A stretch of DNA of 38,990 bases, taken from IMG/VR virus record IMGVR_UViG_3300036851_000210, positions 1 through 38,990 of that record. One strand, written 5' to 3'. The notes below the pieces were generated by a model. It saw only the letters and a list, made by a program, of their open reading frames with translations, did not search any database and had not been told where the DNA came from. Source of the stretch: a virus. Made by a program: the position numbers and the translations under genes. Within the stretch, counting starts at the first letter, position 1, and each line of letters starts with the position of its first letter. Below are positions 29,614 through 36,514 of the stretch, piece after piece.

Positions 29614-30807
29614 CTATTCGCCATGCGGGTTTGCTTCATCTCCATTATCGGGATCATGGGTTCTGCCTAGCATCGCAGGTGGAATGGCCCCGCCTTTGGC
29701 GAAAACATAGTCTGCGACTTCTTCGGCTCCTAAGCCGTAATCCTCCAATAGATCGGCAATCTCGTCTGGGTTGTCCTCAATAAGCTGAAAGAGCAGGGCG
29801 CGTTCACGCTCTGCTTTTTCTTCTGGTTCTTCCCAGCCATAACCGGAAAGGGTGGCTTGGCGAGGCGATGGCTCCCTATATTGCTTGAACCATTCGCCGT
29901 TTTCGTCCTTCATCCATATTCCGTCAGGCACATGGATGATTTTGCCGTCCTTAGAAGTGGTGGCTGGGATAAAGCCGGTGGTTAGCGCCTTGCTATGTCG
30001 GCGGTTGTTATGGGTTGGCCCATAGTCGCCATAGTCGCCATAGTCATAAGCGGTATAGTATTTGCTGTAATCAGCCTCTCCTGGCTTGCGAACATAATCC
30101 AGGAGAGTGTGGTCAAACTGGAGCATTGCGTCCCTAAGCTCCTCCAGATACTTGAGGTCTAGGGATTCGTAATTGCTATGCTCGTGGTCATAACCGACAC
30201 TGACGTTAGTGCATTCCCCAACAAGGTCCATATACTGGGCCGTATCGGTGACTGAACCGCCAGTGTCTTTTTTGTGTCCAAGGCCGATAGCCTTGGAGAG
30301 AGAGTCGGCAAATGCGTCTGAACAGCAACGGCCACGCCATTGTCTGGTGATAATGGAGTTGGTGCCGCGCCGATCAAAAGCGATGGCCGCCTTAATGCCT
30401 TCCGCCATTTGCGGTGCATGTTTGGCGATCCACTTAGAGCCGATACAGCCAACCTCCTCTCCCCTATGGAACACATAGAGGCCAGGGTGCTTGGCCTTAA
30501 TCATTTCTCGCATAATCCATATGCCAGCGCCATCATCTGCCCCTAAGCAAGAGGATTTCTCTTTGGGGTGTAGACGAAGCTTGCCCCCGAAATAGGACAA
30601 GTATTGCTGGCCAGCAAAGCCATGCACAGTATCGGTATGGCAAGAATAGAGGATGGGCGAGTCCCCAATCCTCTTGTATAGATTGCCAGCCCTGTCCTGT
30701 GTCATGCCTAATGGCCGCAAGAACCGATTGATAAATCGTCGCTCGGTCTTACTGCCTGCTGGACGTTTATGCGTCAGCAAGGTAGACACACTGTGTCTAA
30801 TAGACAT
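29614..30807 (-). CDS. M20/M28-like zinc metallopeptidase with acidic C-terminal extension
   Basis: 397 residues. The cocatalytic zinc peptidase pattern is clear: SCHTDTVHG (H57, D59), LGADDGAG (D91-D92), GEEVGCIGS (E117-E118), AFDRRG (D145) and DHEHSNYE (H208/H210), as in PepT/M20 and M28/M42 aminopeptidases and deacylases. Residues ~245-397 are an added acidic, low-complexity extension with YDYGDYGDYG. Substrate is unknown. Such an enzyme is unusual in a phage and could remove residues from peptides or hydrolyse an acylated small molecule. It has its own terminator and leader (CTGGAGGA). Confidence 0.8.
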   Translation of the reverse strand: MSIRHSVSTLLTHKRPAGSKTERRFINRFLRPLGMTQDRAGNLYKRIGDSPILYSCHTDTVHGFAGQQYLSYFGGKLRLHPKEKSSCLGADDGAGIWIMREMIKAKHPGLYVFHRGEEVGCIGSKWIAKHAPQMAEGIKAAIAFDRRGTNSIITRQWRGRCCSDAFADSLSKAIGLGHKKDTGGSVTDTAQYMDLVGECTNVSVGYDHEHSNYESLDLKYLEELRDAMLQFDHTLLDYVRKPGEADYSKYYTAYDYGDYGDYGPTHNNRRHSKALTTGFIPATTSKDGKIIHVPDGIWMKDENGEWFKQYREPSPRQATLSGYGWEEPEEKAERERALLFQLIEDNPDEIADLLEDYGLGAEEVADYVFAKGGAIPPAMLGRTHDPDNGDEANPHGE

Positions 30808-30841
30808 TTCTGAATCCTCCAGTGGGTAATACTGTGGTTAC

Positions 30842-30882
30842 GCTTTCAAGCGCACCAAGAGGCCCCATCAAGAGGATGGGGC
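30842..30882 (-). terminator. Hairpin between the 30895 and 30807 genes, with second hairpin
   Basis: GCCCCATC pairs with GATGGGGC over five bases just after the stop of the leftward gene at 30895. A second inverted repeat, CGCTT-GA-AAGCG flanked by GGT/ACC, follows directly. The T-run is weak (CTCTTGG). The arrangement repeats the terminator-plus-hairpin module seen at other gene borders. Confidence 0.5.
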
Positions 30883-30894
30883 TAGTTGCTACGC

Positions 30895-32169
30895 TTAGGC
30901 TTGTTCTAATGGCAAGGCTTGCTGCCCATCGAGCTTATCCGCGCATGGGCGGCAAACATGGCGCATTTGGTCGTCTAGCTTTCTAAGCACAGTCTCGCCA
31001 GCACGGAAGTATTCGCTGCATAGACGGCACCGATGACCGCCGTTATCGCTCCAATAGTACCGTGCCCACACTACACCATCATGCAGTGTGACGATATTGT
31101 CCTCATTGCCATAATACTGCTGTGTGGCTTCACAGCGATGCAGGTATTCAGTGGCGCATTCGTCGCACCACCGCTCCCCAAAGTCTTGAACAACAATGGG
31201 GTGGTCTATCTCCTCGCAGTAATTGCCGCAGTTGCCACACTCATAGCTAAAAGGGCCAGCGCGGCCATCCGTCCGCGAACCGTCCAATTGGACGTACTTA
31301 GCACTTGACGGGCGACCGATGACGAGATGATCGTCCGTAACATGGACGATTCGCTCACCATCTACATATGGGCAGATGTAGGTTTTTTTCATTCCAGGGA
31401 CCAGTATTTTACTCATTCTGGCCCCGGCCAGATTGCCTTGTTTGTAGCCATCCTTGTGAAGCGCGGAAGCCAGTCTATAGCTATCGCCATAGATGCGGCT
31501 GTAAAGCTTCTTTTCAGGCCAGCATACTGTCCTTGCTGTAATGCGCCGTTGAACTTTAAGATAGGCTATGGCAAGATCAGGTCCAGCATATGCCCTTACC
31601 GGGTGAATGCCCTTGGTGGCATAGCTATCGACTGGTGCGGACATGCAAGAGTTAGGCCCACGCAGATAGGCTAGCTCAATTTGTTTTGCAGTTCGCGCCA
31701 GCGCATATTTGACCGGATTATAGGTGGCAGCATATTGCGTGGCTAGGTCTTTGATTTGGGTCTTAGTGATACGCTCACTAAAGAACCGCATCAAATACCG
31801 ACCAGGACTAAGCATCGTCTTAAGGTCAGCCGCACCCTTTTTAGCGTTCTCTGTAAACGCAATTTTACTAGGGTCTTTTCTGCTGATATGAGCATAATGT
31901 CCTGGAATGGCCTTGTACCACAGAGCATTGATCCAAGGCAATTGGATATACTCGCCTTTGGCAAAGCGTCCCCTCTCCCTTAGCTCCCAGTTAGAGTTAT
32001 CTTCTGGGACCGGGCGCGGTTGGAACTTCCTACCAGGATACTGGCGCATCATCATGGTACACCATTCTTGAGCGCCAGGGCCACTAGGCCAGCTATATGG
32101 CGAGGTTTCATTTGGCTGTAATGTCTCCACACCATTACTGTCCACCAATACCGCATAAAATCTGGGCAT
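30895..32169 (-). CDS. Large protein of unknown function with C-terminal zinc knuckles
   Basis: 424 residues from ATG 32169 behind GAGGAGT; the frame is open further up but that part covers a tRNA-like element. The stretch RAYAGPDLAIAYL followed by TARTVCWPEKKLYSRIYGD is characteristic of a protein often seen in phage early regions, with no known function. The C-terminal ~110 residues hold four or more CxxC pairs (CGNCGNYC, CDECATEYLH, CRLCSEYF, CRPCADKL), likely zinc ribbons. It may act on nucleic acid or polymerase. Confidence 0.65.
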   Translation of the reverse strand: MPRFYAVLVDSNGVETLQPNETSPYSWPSGPGAQEWCTMMMRQYPGRKFQPRPVPEDNSNWELRERGRFAKGEYIQLPWINALWYKAIPGHYAHISRKDPSKIAFTENAKKGAADLKTMLSPGRYLMRFFSERITKTQIKDLATQYAATYNPVKYALARTAKQIELAYLRGPNSCMSAPVDSYATKGIHPVRAYAGPDLAIAYLKVQRRITARTVCWPEKKLYSRIYGDSYRLASALHKDGYKQGNLAGARMSKILVPGMKKTYICPYVDGERIVHVTDDHLVIGRPSSAKYVQLDGSRTDGRAGPFSYECGNCGNYCEEIDHPIVVQDFGERWCDECATEYLHRCEATQQYYGNEDNIVTLHDGVVWARYYWSDNGGHRCRLCSEYFRAGETVLRKLDDQMRHVCRPCADKLDGQQALPLEQA

Positions 32170-32205
32170 GGTAGTTCTGACTCCTCTTATTGGGGTTTGA
32201 AAGAA

Positions 32206-32283
32206 TGGCAATGCAGCCCAGATTCGAACTGGGGTTTCCAAGCTTGAGGGGCGAGGCGTCCTAGACCGCTAGACGACTGCATT
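32206..32283 (-). tRNA. tRNA-Glu-like element with abnormal anticodon arm
   Basis: Acceptor AATGCAG/CTGCATT (7 perfect pairs), D-arm with GG, T-arm CCCAG-TTCGAAT-CTGGG, G73 and CCA are all present and resemble tRNA-Glu. The anticodon arm is wrong: CCTCGC/GCTTGG pairs with two central mismatches, the arm is two bases too long and the loop CCCTCAA has C where T33 should be. If functional, the anticodon is CTC. It may be a degenerate tRNA or a tRNA-like processing signal. Confidence 0.6.
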
Positions 32284-32289
32284 GTGAGT

Positions 32290-32368
32290 TGGTACTACAG
32301 CCTGGATTTGAACCAGGGTCTCCCTACCGAGCGGTAAGGTATCCTAGACCGGGCTAGACGAATGTAGT
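32290..32368 (-). tRNA. tRNA-like element with tetraloop in place of anticodon loop
   Basis: Six bases from the previous one. Acceptor ACTACAT/CTGTAGT (one mismatch), D-arm TCTAG with GG, T-arm CCTGG-TTCAAAT-CCAGG and CCA are present. The anticodon arm folds best as CC-bulge-TACC with a GCTC loop and GGTA-GG, so no seven-base anticodon loop is formed. A forced normal fold would give GCT, but with C37 and mismatches. It is more likely a decoy or a processing signal than a decoding tRNA. Confidence 0.5.
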
Positions 32369-32372
32369 ACGG

Positions 32373-32392
32373 TAGTGCTTTTAACAGCACTA
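32373..32392 (-). repeat. Inverted repeat of the post-terminator module, copy 1
   Basis: TAGTGCT and AGCACTA pair perfectly over six bases, directly after the terminator T-run on the minus strand and just upstream of the second tRNA-like element. It is one of four related copies with co-varying arms. Confidence 0.6.
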
Positions 32393-32435
32393 AAAGGGCC
32401 ACGGCTCGCACAGGCGTATACAACCTACCGTGGCC
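32393..32435 (-). terminator. Terminator after the 32459 gene
   Basis: On the minus strand GGCCACGG pairs with CCGTGGCC over a 23-base interior, followed by CTTTTAG. It lies 23 bases after the stop of the leftward gene. Confidence 0.65.
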
Positions 32436-32458
32436 TAGTTAGTGATGTCAGAGTGTTT

Positions 32459-32827
32459 TTAGTTGATAGTACGGGGCTGGTTAGCCATACGGCTAAACCC
32501 AGCCATTTCGGCGCTGTTGACCATTTGCACATCAGCACCATAAGCGCCGCCGATCAACTTGATAGCCAGGGGAATGGCCAGTTCAGGCGGCAAACCGGAA
32601 TCGGCGCAAGCCGCAGCAAAGGCCATGCCGGTTGCAACGATAATGACCTGCATGTCGTCTCTGCTGAGAGTCTTCTCGTCCTTATTCAGAGGCTCTTTAT
32701 CGAGAACCTCTTTCTCGCTACGCGAGAGAGGCTTTACGCCGTATTTGTTGCCAACAAACTCAATGACCTGATCGCGCAGGTCACTGGCTTGTTTCAGCAT
32801 CTTGCAATGTTTTTCGTCATTGCACAT
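32459..32827 (-). CDS. Hypothetical protein
   Basis: 122 residues from ATG 32827, with GGGAGT in the leader CCCGATGGGAGTCGGAA; the frame is open upstream but covers the terminator-like region. A helical N-terminus with Cys (CNDEKHCKML) and Lys/Glu-rich helix is followed by a hydrophobic stretch (GMAFAAACADSGLPPELAIPLAIKL) that may be buried. No family is recognised. It stands as a single-gene unit between two terminators. Confidence 0.6.
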   Translation of the reverse strand: MCNDEKHCKMLKQASDLRDQVIEFVGNKYGVKPLSRSEKEVLDKEPLNKDEKTLSRDDMQVIIVATGMAFAAACADSGLPPELAIPLAIKLIGGAYGADVQMVNSAEMAGFSRMANQPRTIN

Positions 32828-32875
32828 TTCCGACTCCCATCGGGTTAAACATGCGGCATGGCGTACACCATGCCG

Positions 32876-32891
32876 AGTGCCAAACAGCACT
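32876..32891 (-). repeat. Inverted repeat of the post-terminator module, copy 2
   Basis: AGTGC and GCACT pair over six bases, right after the terminator T-run of the ATPase gene. One of four related copies. Confidence 0.55.
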
Positions 32892-32894
32892 AAT

Positions 32895-32929
32895 AAGCCC
32901 CCATACTGGTACAGCCAGTATAGGGGCTT
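32895..32929 (-). terminator. Terminator after the AAA+ ATPase gene
   Basis: AAGCCCC-x-ATACTGG pairs with the reverse half over five bases with one mismatch (15-base arms) and is followed on the minus strand by TTATTAG. It lies 22 bases after the ATPase stop. Confidence 0.8.
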
Positions 32930-32950
32930 GACTGGTGATGTTTAGTGTTC

Positions 32951-33856
32951 TTAGCTCAGCTTCTTGGCCAGATACTTCCGGAAGTTTTCAGCCACTTCGC
33001 CACAGCCTTCACTCTCCCAGTAGAGACATTGGCTAGTTATGGCTGCATCGAGCATCATGCTTTTCAGGGCACGCTCTAGGCTCGATTGTTTCGGCTCCTT
33101 ATCGGCATTGAGATAGGCGAGTTGCGGTCCCATAGAGTGGACGGCAGCGATAAGTGAAGCTTCATCTACCAGTGCTACGCCATGTGCAATGCGAGCCAGC
33201 TTAGACCGCTCAACTACCTCACGGATAGTCGCGGGGATTTGGCCAGCCAACATAGCACCAACCGTATCAAGCTTCTCGCCGTGCTTGATAAGGCCGCGCC
33301 CGTACAGATGGATAAGCCTTTGGACGGCTTCCGCATCTGGGGGCGTAACTTCGATTAGAGCGTCAATGCGACCGGGCCGCAACATGGCTTGGTCAATGCG
33401 CTCAGGGTGATTGGTGGTCAACATGACCATCACATCGTTGCTGGCACTCAACACGCCGCTAAGCGTATTGAATATCGTATTGGCACTTTCCGTGCGCTCC
33501 TCAGCAACGCGGTCAATGTCCTCTGCGATTAGCAAGCATGGCTGCCAACGCTTTGCATTCTCCAAAGCATCGGCAAGGCGGGCAGTATCATCAAGGTAGA
33601 TGACTGTCCAGCCATGCTCTTGAGCGAGCTTAGCCGTAACGGCGCAGCCCATGCTCTTGCCAGTACCATAGATGCCAGATAGCACTACAGTTCTCTTGAT
33701 CGGCGTTCCGTCAGCCTTGACCTTGGCGGTATGCCGGATATGGGTCCAGACGTTGACCAATATCGAGTCTTGTACCGGGCGAGACAGAATAAGCTCTGCC
33801 TCGTTCATATGCCCGAATTTGAGGAAGATGGGCTGTGCATCCCAACGACTCGGCAT
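32951..33856 (-). CDS. AAA+ ATPase, C-terminal (ATPase) part of a frameshifted gene
   Basis: 301 residues. Walker A GIYGTGKS (61-68), Walker B CLLIAEDID (107-115), sensor 1 TTNHPE (147-152) and Arg finger LRPGRID (159-165) are intact, so the ATPase core is complete. The first codons (MPSRWDAQ) are in the middle of a conserved stretch, since the +1 frame upstream reads KDNSIYQGKAFR into it. This part therefore probably lacks its own N-terminus, which is in the next entry. The family is a remodelling/unfolding ATPase often found in phage early regions; target unknown. Confidence 0.75.
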   Translation of the reverse strand: MPSRWDAQPIFLKFGHMNEAELILSRPVQDSILVNVWTHIRHTAKVKADGTPIKRTVVLSGIYGTGKSMGCAVTAKLAQEHGWTVIYLDDTARLADALENAKRWQPCLLIAEDIDRVAEERTESANTIFNTLSGVLSASNDVMVMLTTNHPERIDQAMLRPGRIDALIEVTPPDAEAVQRLIHLYGRGLIKHGEKLDTVGAMLAGQIPATIREVVERSKLARIAHGVALVDEASLIAAVHSMGPQLAYLNADKEPKQSSLERALKSMMLDAAITSQCLYWESEGCGEVAENFRKYLAKKLS

Positions 33857-33857
33857 C

Positions 33858-34418
33858 CTAAAAGCTTTGCCTTGGTAGATGCTGTTGTCCTTGAGATAAA
33901 CACCGAACTAGGGCCGCCAGTGCGGTTAGCAATGGAGCTTGATATTTCTTGCACTCAGCGATTAAGTGCAAGCCCCTCTGCTGCTTGTCGAATTGTACCG
34001 TAAAGGACAAGCCTTTGAGGCTTGGAAGCGTGATCGTGCCCATGGGGGCTTGAATCACATCCTCCGGTTCTGGTCCGGTTTTCACGTCCACCATCATGGG
34101 CGGAATAGGACCAAAGAAGCTTGGCGTGTCCTTGGTGACTGCCCAACCGAATTCCCGCTTAAGCACAGCGTGGAACGCGGCCAGCGCATCGAAAGGGTTC
34201 CCCTCGATAAGCTCATGGGCATTGACGGTAGAATTCTCCTCCTGCTCCTTCAAGAGCAGGGCGTCGGCAGCGTCTTTGTAGGACATTGGCTCTGGCTCTT
34301 TGGGGAGTTTTAGAACTTTGCCCTCATGCACTATGCCGTTAGCTACGATGTCTGCCACGCGAAGCGAAACCGCCTTTAAGGCGACTCGGCCGCTATCGGG
34401 TTTTGTCTTGGCCGTCAT
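33858..34418 (-). CDS. N-terminal part of the same AAA+ ATPase, ended by a frameshift
   Basis: 186 residues from ATG 34418, in the leader AATGGAGTTGGAAATG. The N-terminal domain ends in GLHLIAECKKYQAPLLTALAALVR, then runs out of frame at TGTTTATC. Removing one T from the TTT (plus-strand AAA, 33898-33900) would join RCYLKDNSIYQGKAFRMPSRW and give a ~489-residue protein. The break is a one-base indel: a sequencing error, a real mutation or programmed frameshifting. Confidence 0.65.
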   Translation of the reverse strand: MTAKTKPDSGRVALKAVSLRVADIVANGIVHEGKVLKLPKEPEPMSYKDAADALLLKEQEENSTVNAHELIEGNPFDALAAFHAVLKREFGWAVTKDTPSFFGPIPPMMVDVKTGPEPEDVIQAPMGTITLPSLKGLSFTVQFDKQQRGLHLIAECKKYQAPLLTALAALVRCLSQGQQHLPRQSF

Positions 34419-34439
34419 TTCCAACTCCATTGGGTTAAG

Positions 34440-34453
34440 CCAGTGTTAACTGG
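34440..34453 (-). repeat. CCAGT/ACTGG hairpin in the ATPase leader
   Basis: A short inverted repeat just upstream of the ribosome site of the ATPase gene and just after the copy 3 repeat. It may add to a structured 5' leader. Confidence 0.4.
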
Positions 34454-34455
34454 CT

Positions 34456-34475
34456 AGTGCTGCGGTAACAACACT
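34456..34475 (-). repeat. Inverted repeat of the post-terminator module, copy 3
   Basis: AGTGCT on the plus strand faces AACACT; in RNA read from the minus strand AGTGTT pairs with AGCACT through one G-U. One of four related copies with changed but still pairing arms. Confidence 0.55.
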
Positions 34476-34500
34476 AAAAAACCCCGCTAAATGCGGGGCT
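34474..34500 (-). terminator. Intrinsic terminator after the 34512 gene
   Basis: On the minus strand GCCCCGC-ATTTA-GCGGGG is followed by TTTTTTTAG, a textbook intrinsic terminator, 12 bases after the stop. Confidence 0.9.
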
Positions 34501-34511
34501 TGCTAGTGTGG

Positions 34512-34979
34512 TTAGCAGGCTATGGCCTGAAAAGCATATGGGACTTGTTGTTCGTCGTATGGGCGGCATCTGTCATATAGCGTGCCATCCACACTTGCGA
34601 TATAATGGCAAGCATAGAAATTGTTGGCGTATCCCCATCTGTAGAATAGGACAAAGCGTCCCCTCTTATGGTTGGCGGCGAACTCCAGCGGTGAATTGTT
34701 TTTATTCAGCGTCACCAGCTTGAAGCGATAACCGTTGAATTCACGGCATAGCATCAGCTTGTGTATGCTAGGGTACTTAGGCTCCACGAACATGAAGCTC
34801 TTAAGGACGGAAGCGTAGGTGCTGCTCGTCGCAATGGCGATAGCCCGTACTTGGCAGTCGCCGTTATGAGCATACCATGGCTGTTTAGAGCGCAAGTGGA
34901 ATTCATTAGCTCCACCATCTGTACGGATATAGCCAACATATTTCCGCCCGTACCGTATACGCTCAAGGTCGGGTTGCAT
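34512..34979 (-). CDS. Papain-like cysteine peptidase-type protein, copy A
   Basis: 155 residues. The block NGDCQVRAIAIATSSTYASV (C42) and, near the C-terminus, ACHYIASVDGTLYD (H125, D136) match the Cys-His-Asp/Asn order of papain-like phage proteins, in which a DC-x-VRA helix starts the fold. A basic middle (KRGRFVLFYRW) separates them. It has a clear relative at 35425-35838 with the same layout. Activity is inferred; an inactive fold or transferase role is possible. Confidence 0.6.
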   Translation of the reverse strand: MQPDLERIRYGRKYVGYIRTDGGANEFHLRSKQPWYAHNGDCQVRAIAIATSSTYASVLKSFMFVEPKYPSIHKLMLCREFNGYRFKLVTLNKNNSPLEFAANHKRGRFVLFYRWGYANNFYACHYIASVDGTLYDRCRPYDEQQVPYAFQAIAC

Positions 34980-34982
34980 GGG

Positions 34983-35126
34983 CTACATTCCCCAGATTTC
35001 AGAGCGCCAGTCATTCTCCTGGCAAGCGCGCAGATACTTAATCTCAGCTTGAGCGTGTAAGTATTTGCGATAGCCAATATAGTAACCAGCGCAAAATGCT
35101 AGCACTATAGTTATAGTTGTCCACAT
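34983..35126 (-). CDS. 47-residue single-span membrane protein
   Basis: ATG 35126 in the leader ACCCGATGGAGTTGGAAATG. A hydrophobic N-terminus (TTITIVLAFCAGYYIGY) is followed by a charged helix. The stop lies three bases before the peptidase start, so the two are co-transcribed. It may hold a partner at the membrane; unknown. Confidence 0.5.
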   Translation of the reverse strand: MWTTITIVLAFCAGYYIGYRKYLHAQAEIKYLRACQENDWRSEIWGM

Positions 35127-35145
35127 TTCCAACTCCATCGGGTTC

Positions 35146-35164
35146 GTGTTGCACTTAACAACAC
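35146..35164 (-). repeat. Inverted repeat of the post-terminator module, copy 4
   Basis: GTGTTG and CAACAC pair perfectly over seven bases, directly after the terminator T-run. The arm sequence differs from copies 1-3 at positions that still pair. Confidence 0.6.
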
Positions 35165-35193
35165 TAATAAGCCCACTATCGCACAGTGGGCTT
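35165..35193 (-). terminator. Terminator after the 35205 gene
   Basis: AAGCCCACT pairs with AGTGGGCTT over seven bases and is followed on the minus strand by TTATTAG, 12 bases after the stop. Confidence 0.8.
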
Positions 35194-35204
35194 GATTGCT
35201 GTTG

Positions 35205-35441
35205 TTAGATTTCCCAGCAAGTAAACTGGACGCCTAAGCCATGGTAATCAGGCTGGCCACGATATGTCTCCACAGCGGGGCATAGTGTTGGGTCCGACAG
35301 GATAAGTTCTGCTTGAGCCTTAATAGCCAGAAATTCCGTTGTCTGGATATGGTAGGCCCAAGACATTAGGCCGATGATGCCAATCATGCAGTAGACCATC
35401 AGCCATAGGCACATTTCATCGAAGTTATGCAAAGTGCGCAT
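35205..35441 (-). CDS. 78-residue membrane protein
   Basis: ATG 35441 behind CGGAG, overlapping the papain-like gene by 17 bases. A hydrophobic span (MCLWLMVYCMIGIIGLMSWAY, residues ~9-29) is followed by a Glu/Asp/Pro-rich soluble part with two Cys. The frame is open much further upstream but lies inside the papain-like gene. No family is recognised. Confidence 0.55.
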   Translation of the reverse strand: MRTLHNFDEMCLWLMVYCMIGIIGLMSWAYHIQTTEFLAIKAQAELILSDPTLCPAVETYRGQPDYHGLGVQFTCWEI

Positions 35442-35838
35442 TGTCATTCTCCGGTGTTGCTTCAAACACGCAATCGACATGCGTGTAACCCATAGAGTTA
35501 ACAAGCTCGCCGTCGATACATGCCGAATAGTGGTGACAGCGCTTGCCTTTGCCCCATTTCTGGTAGAGTATAAATCTCCCAGTGGGATGCGCCTTAGCAA
35601 AGCGTACTGGCGTTAGATACCTGATACGGTATCGGGTGAACTTGTATCCTAGATGCGTTGAGCGTCTAAGGACATGGCCCAAGTAAAGATGCCCTTTGAG
35701 CCTGTTCATCGCAAGCTCATAGGACATGCTTAGGCACCAAGCTAAGGCCCGTACACCACAATCGGCGTTAGACAGGGGATTGTAGGTGTATCCCTGCTTG
35801 CGCCAGTAAGCGTTACATTCACGGGATAGGTTGCGCAT
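35425..35838 (-). CDS. Papain-like cysteine peptidase-type protein, copy B
   Basis: 137 residues, GAGGAG upstream. It shares with copy A the block NADCGVRALAWCLSMSYELA (C27), the GRFILYQKWGKG stretch and HHYSACIDGELVNS (H102/H103, N114). The catalytic order Cys, His, Asn would suit a papain-like peptidase or amidase. The two copies are about 30% alike by eye, indicating an old duplication. The N-terminus here is shorter and basic. Confidence 0.6.
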   Translation of the reverse strand: MRNLSRECNAYWRKQGYTYNPLSNADCGVRALAWCLSMSYELAMNRLKGHLYLGHVLRRSTHLGYKFTRYRIRYLTPVRFAKAHPTGRFILYQKWGKGKRCHHYSACIDGELVNSMGYTHVDCVFEATPENDNAHFA

Positions 35839-35843
35839 GGTGG

Positions 35844-36068
35844 CTAGAAGCTCCTCAACATGAGCTTAAGCTCTTTGGCGCGATCACCACGCCAATAACT
35901 CATATTGCCCAGGATATACGGGATTTGAGCTTTGATGTCCGTCTCATTATGGCACTTGTCTATGCCTATCTTGGCGTAAGCCTGTGCATATGAGTTCGGG
36001 CAATACCGGATGACGTTCTGGCATACCCAGTGAAACATCTGGACCCTATCAAGTTTATCTCTGCACAT
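35844..36068 (-). CDS. 74-residue hypothetical protein
   Basis: AAAGGAGG precedes the ATG. Aromatic and Cys-containing, with QMFHWVCQNVIRYCPN and a basic C-terminus (RGDRAKELKLML). No family is recognised. It is probably transcribed with the papain-like gene downstream, and a hairpin-type terminator lies upstream of it. Confidence 0.5.
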   Translation of the reverse strand: MCRDKLDRVQMFHWVCQNVIRYCPNSYAQAYAKIGIDKCHNETDIKAQIPYILGNMSYWRGDRAKELKLMLRSF

Positions 36069-36093
36069 ATCTTCCTCCTTTCCTATTAGTGGG

Positions 36094-36114
36094 AACCAAG
36101 GAGTCGCCTTGGCT
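36094..36114 (-). terminator. Hairpin terminator after the 36125 gene
   Basis: On the minus strand AAGCCAAGG-CGACT-CCTTGGTT is followed by CCCACTA, so the T-run is short. It lies about 11 bases after the stop of the leftward gene and precedes AGGAAAGGAGG. Confidence 0.55.
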
Positions 36115-36124
36115 TGATAAAGCT

Positions 36125-36514
36125 CTAGTTCAGTATTGCGGTGGATAGTCGGAATCTTTCCGCTACATCCGCAACATTGCGCTTGAACAAGGTAAGGAAA
36201 TCTTCCGCCAAGTCATACTCATTCTTGGCTGCCTCGTCATGGGCAACCTGTAGTTCAGTGAGCAAACCCTCGTGCTCACCAAACATTGACCGGAGGTTGG
36301 GATAGTCCTGCAATAGTATATGGACAGGCTTATCCTCCATATGCTCCTCGTATAGTTCATCTGGAATTAGTATTCCAAATGCACATTTGCGGTTGTGGTT
36401 AGGGTCGCGGTATAGGCAGACGAAACCATCTCTATCATCTAGCCTATAGCCCGCAGGACCGCCTTGGGCGATAACGCCGCCCACAGAACGGTCAAAGATT
36501 TCTTGTGGTGTCAT
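36125..36514 (-). CDS. Phage hypothetical protein (Cys-Ala-Ile type)
   Basis: 129 residues from ATG 36514. The pattern TPQEIFDRSVGGVIAQGGPA, then CLYRDPNHNRKCAFGILIPDEL with a later Y/M-E pair, is that of a protein common in phage early regions (a KCA-x-G-x-LIPDE core); its function is unknown. Its ribosome site GAGGCGAC is inside a seven-pair hairpin that touches the ATG. Confidence 0.6.
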   Translation of the reverse strand: MTPQEIFDRSVGGVIAQGGPAGYRLDDRDGFVCLYRDPNHNRKCAFGILIPDELYEEHMEDKPVHILLQDYPNLRSMFGEHEGLLTELQVAHDEAAKNEYDLAEDFLTLFKRNVADVAERFRLSTAILN

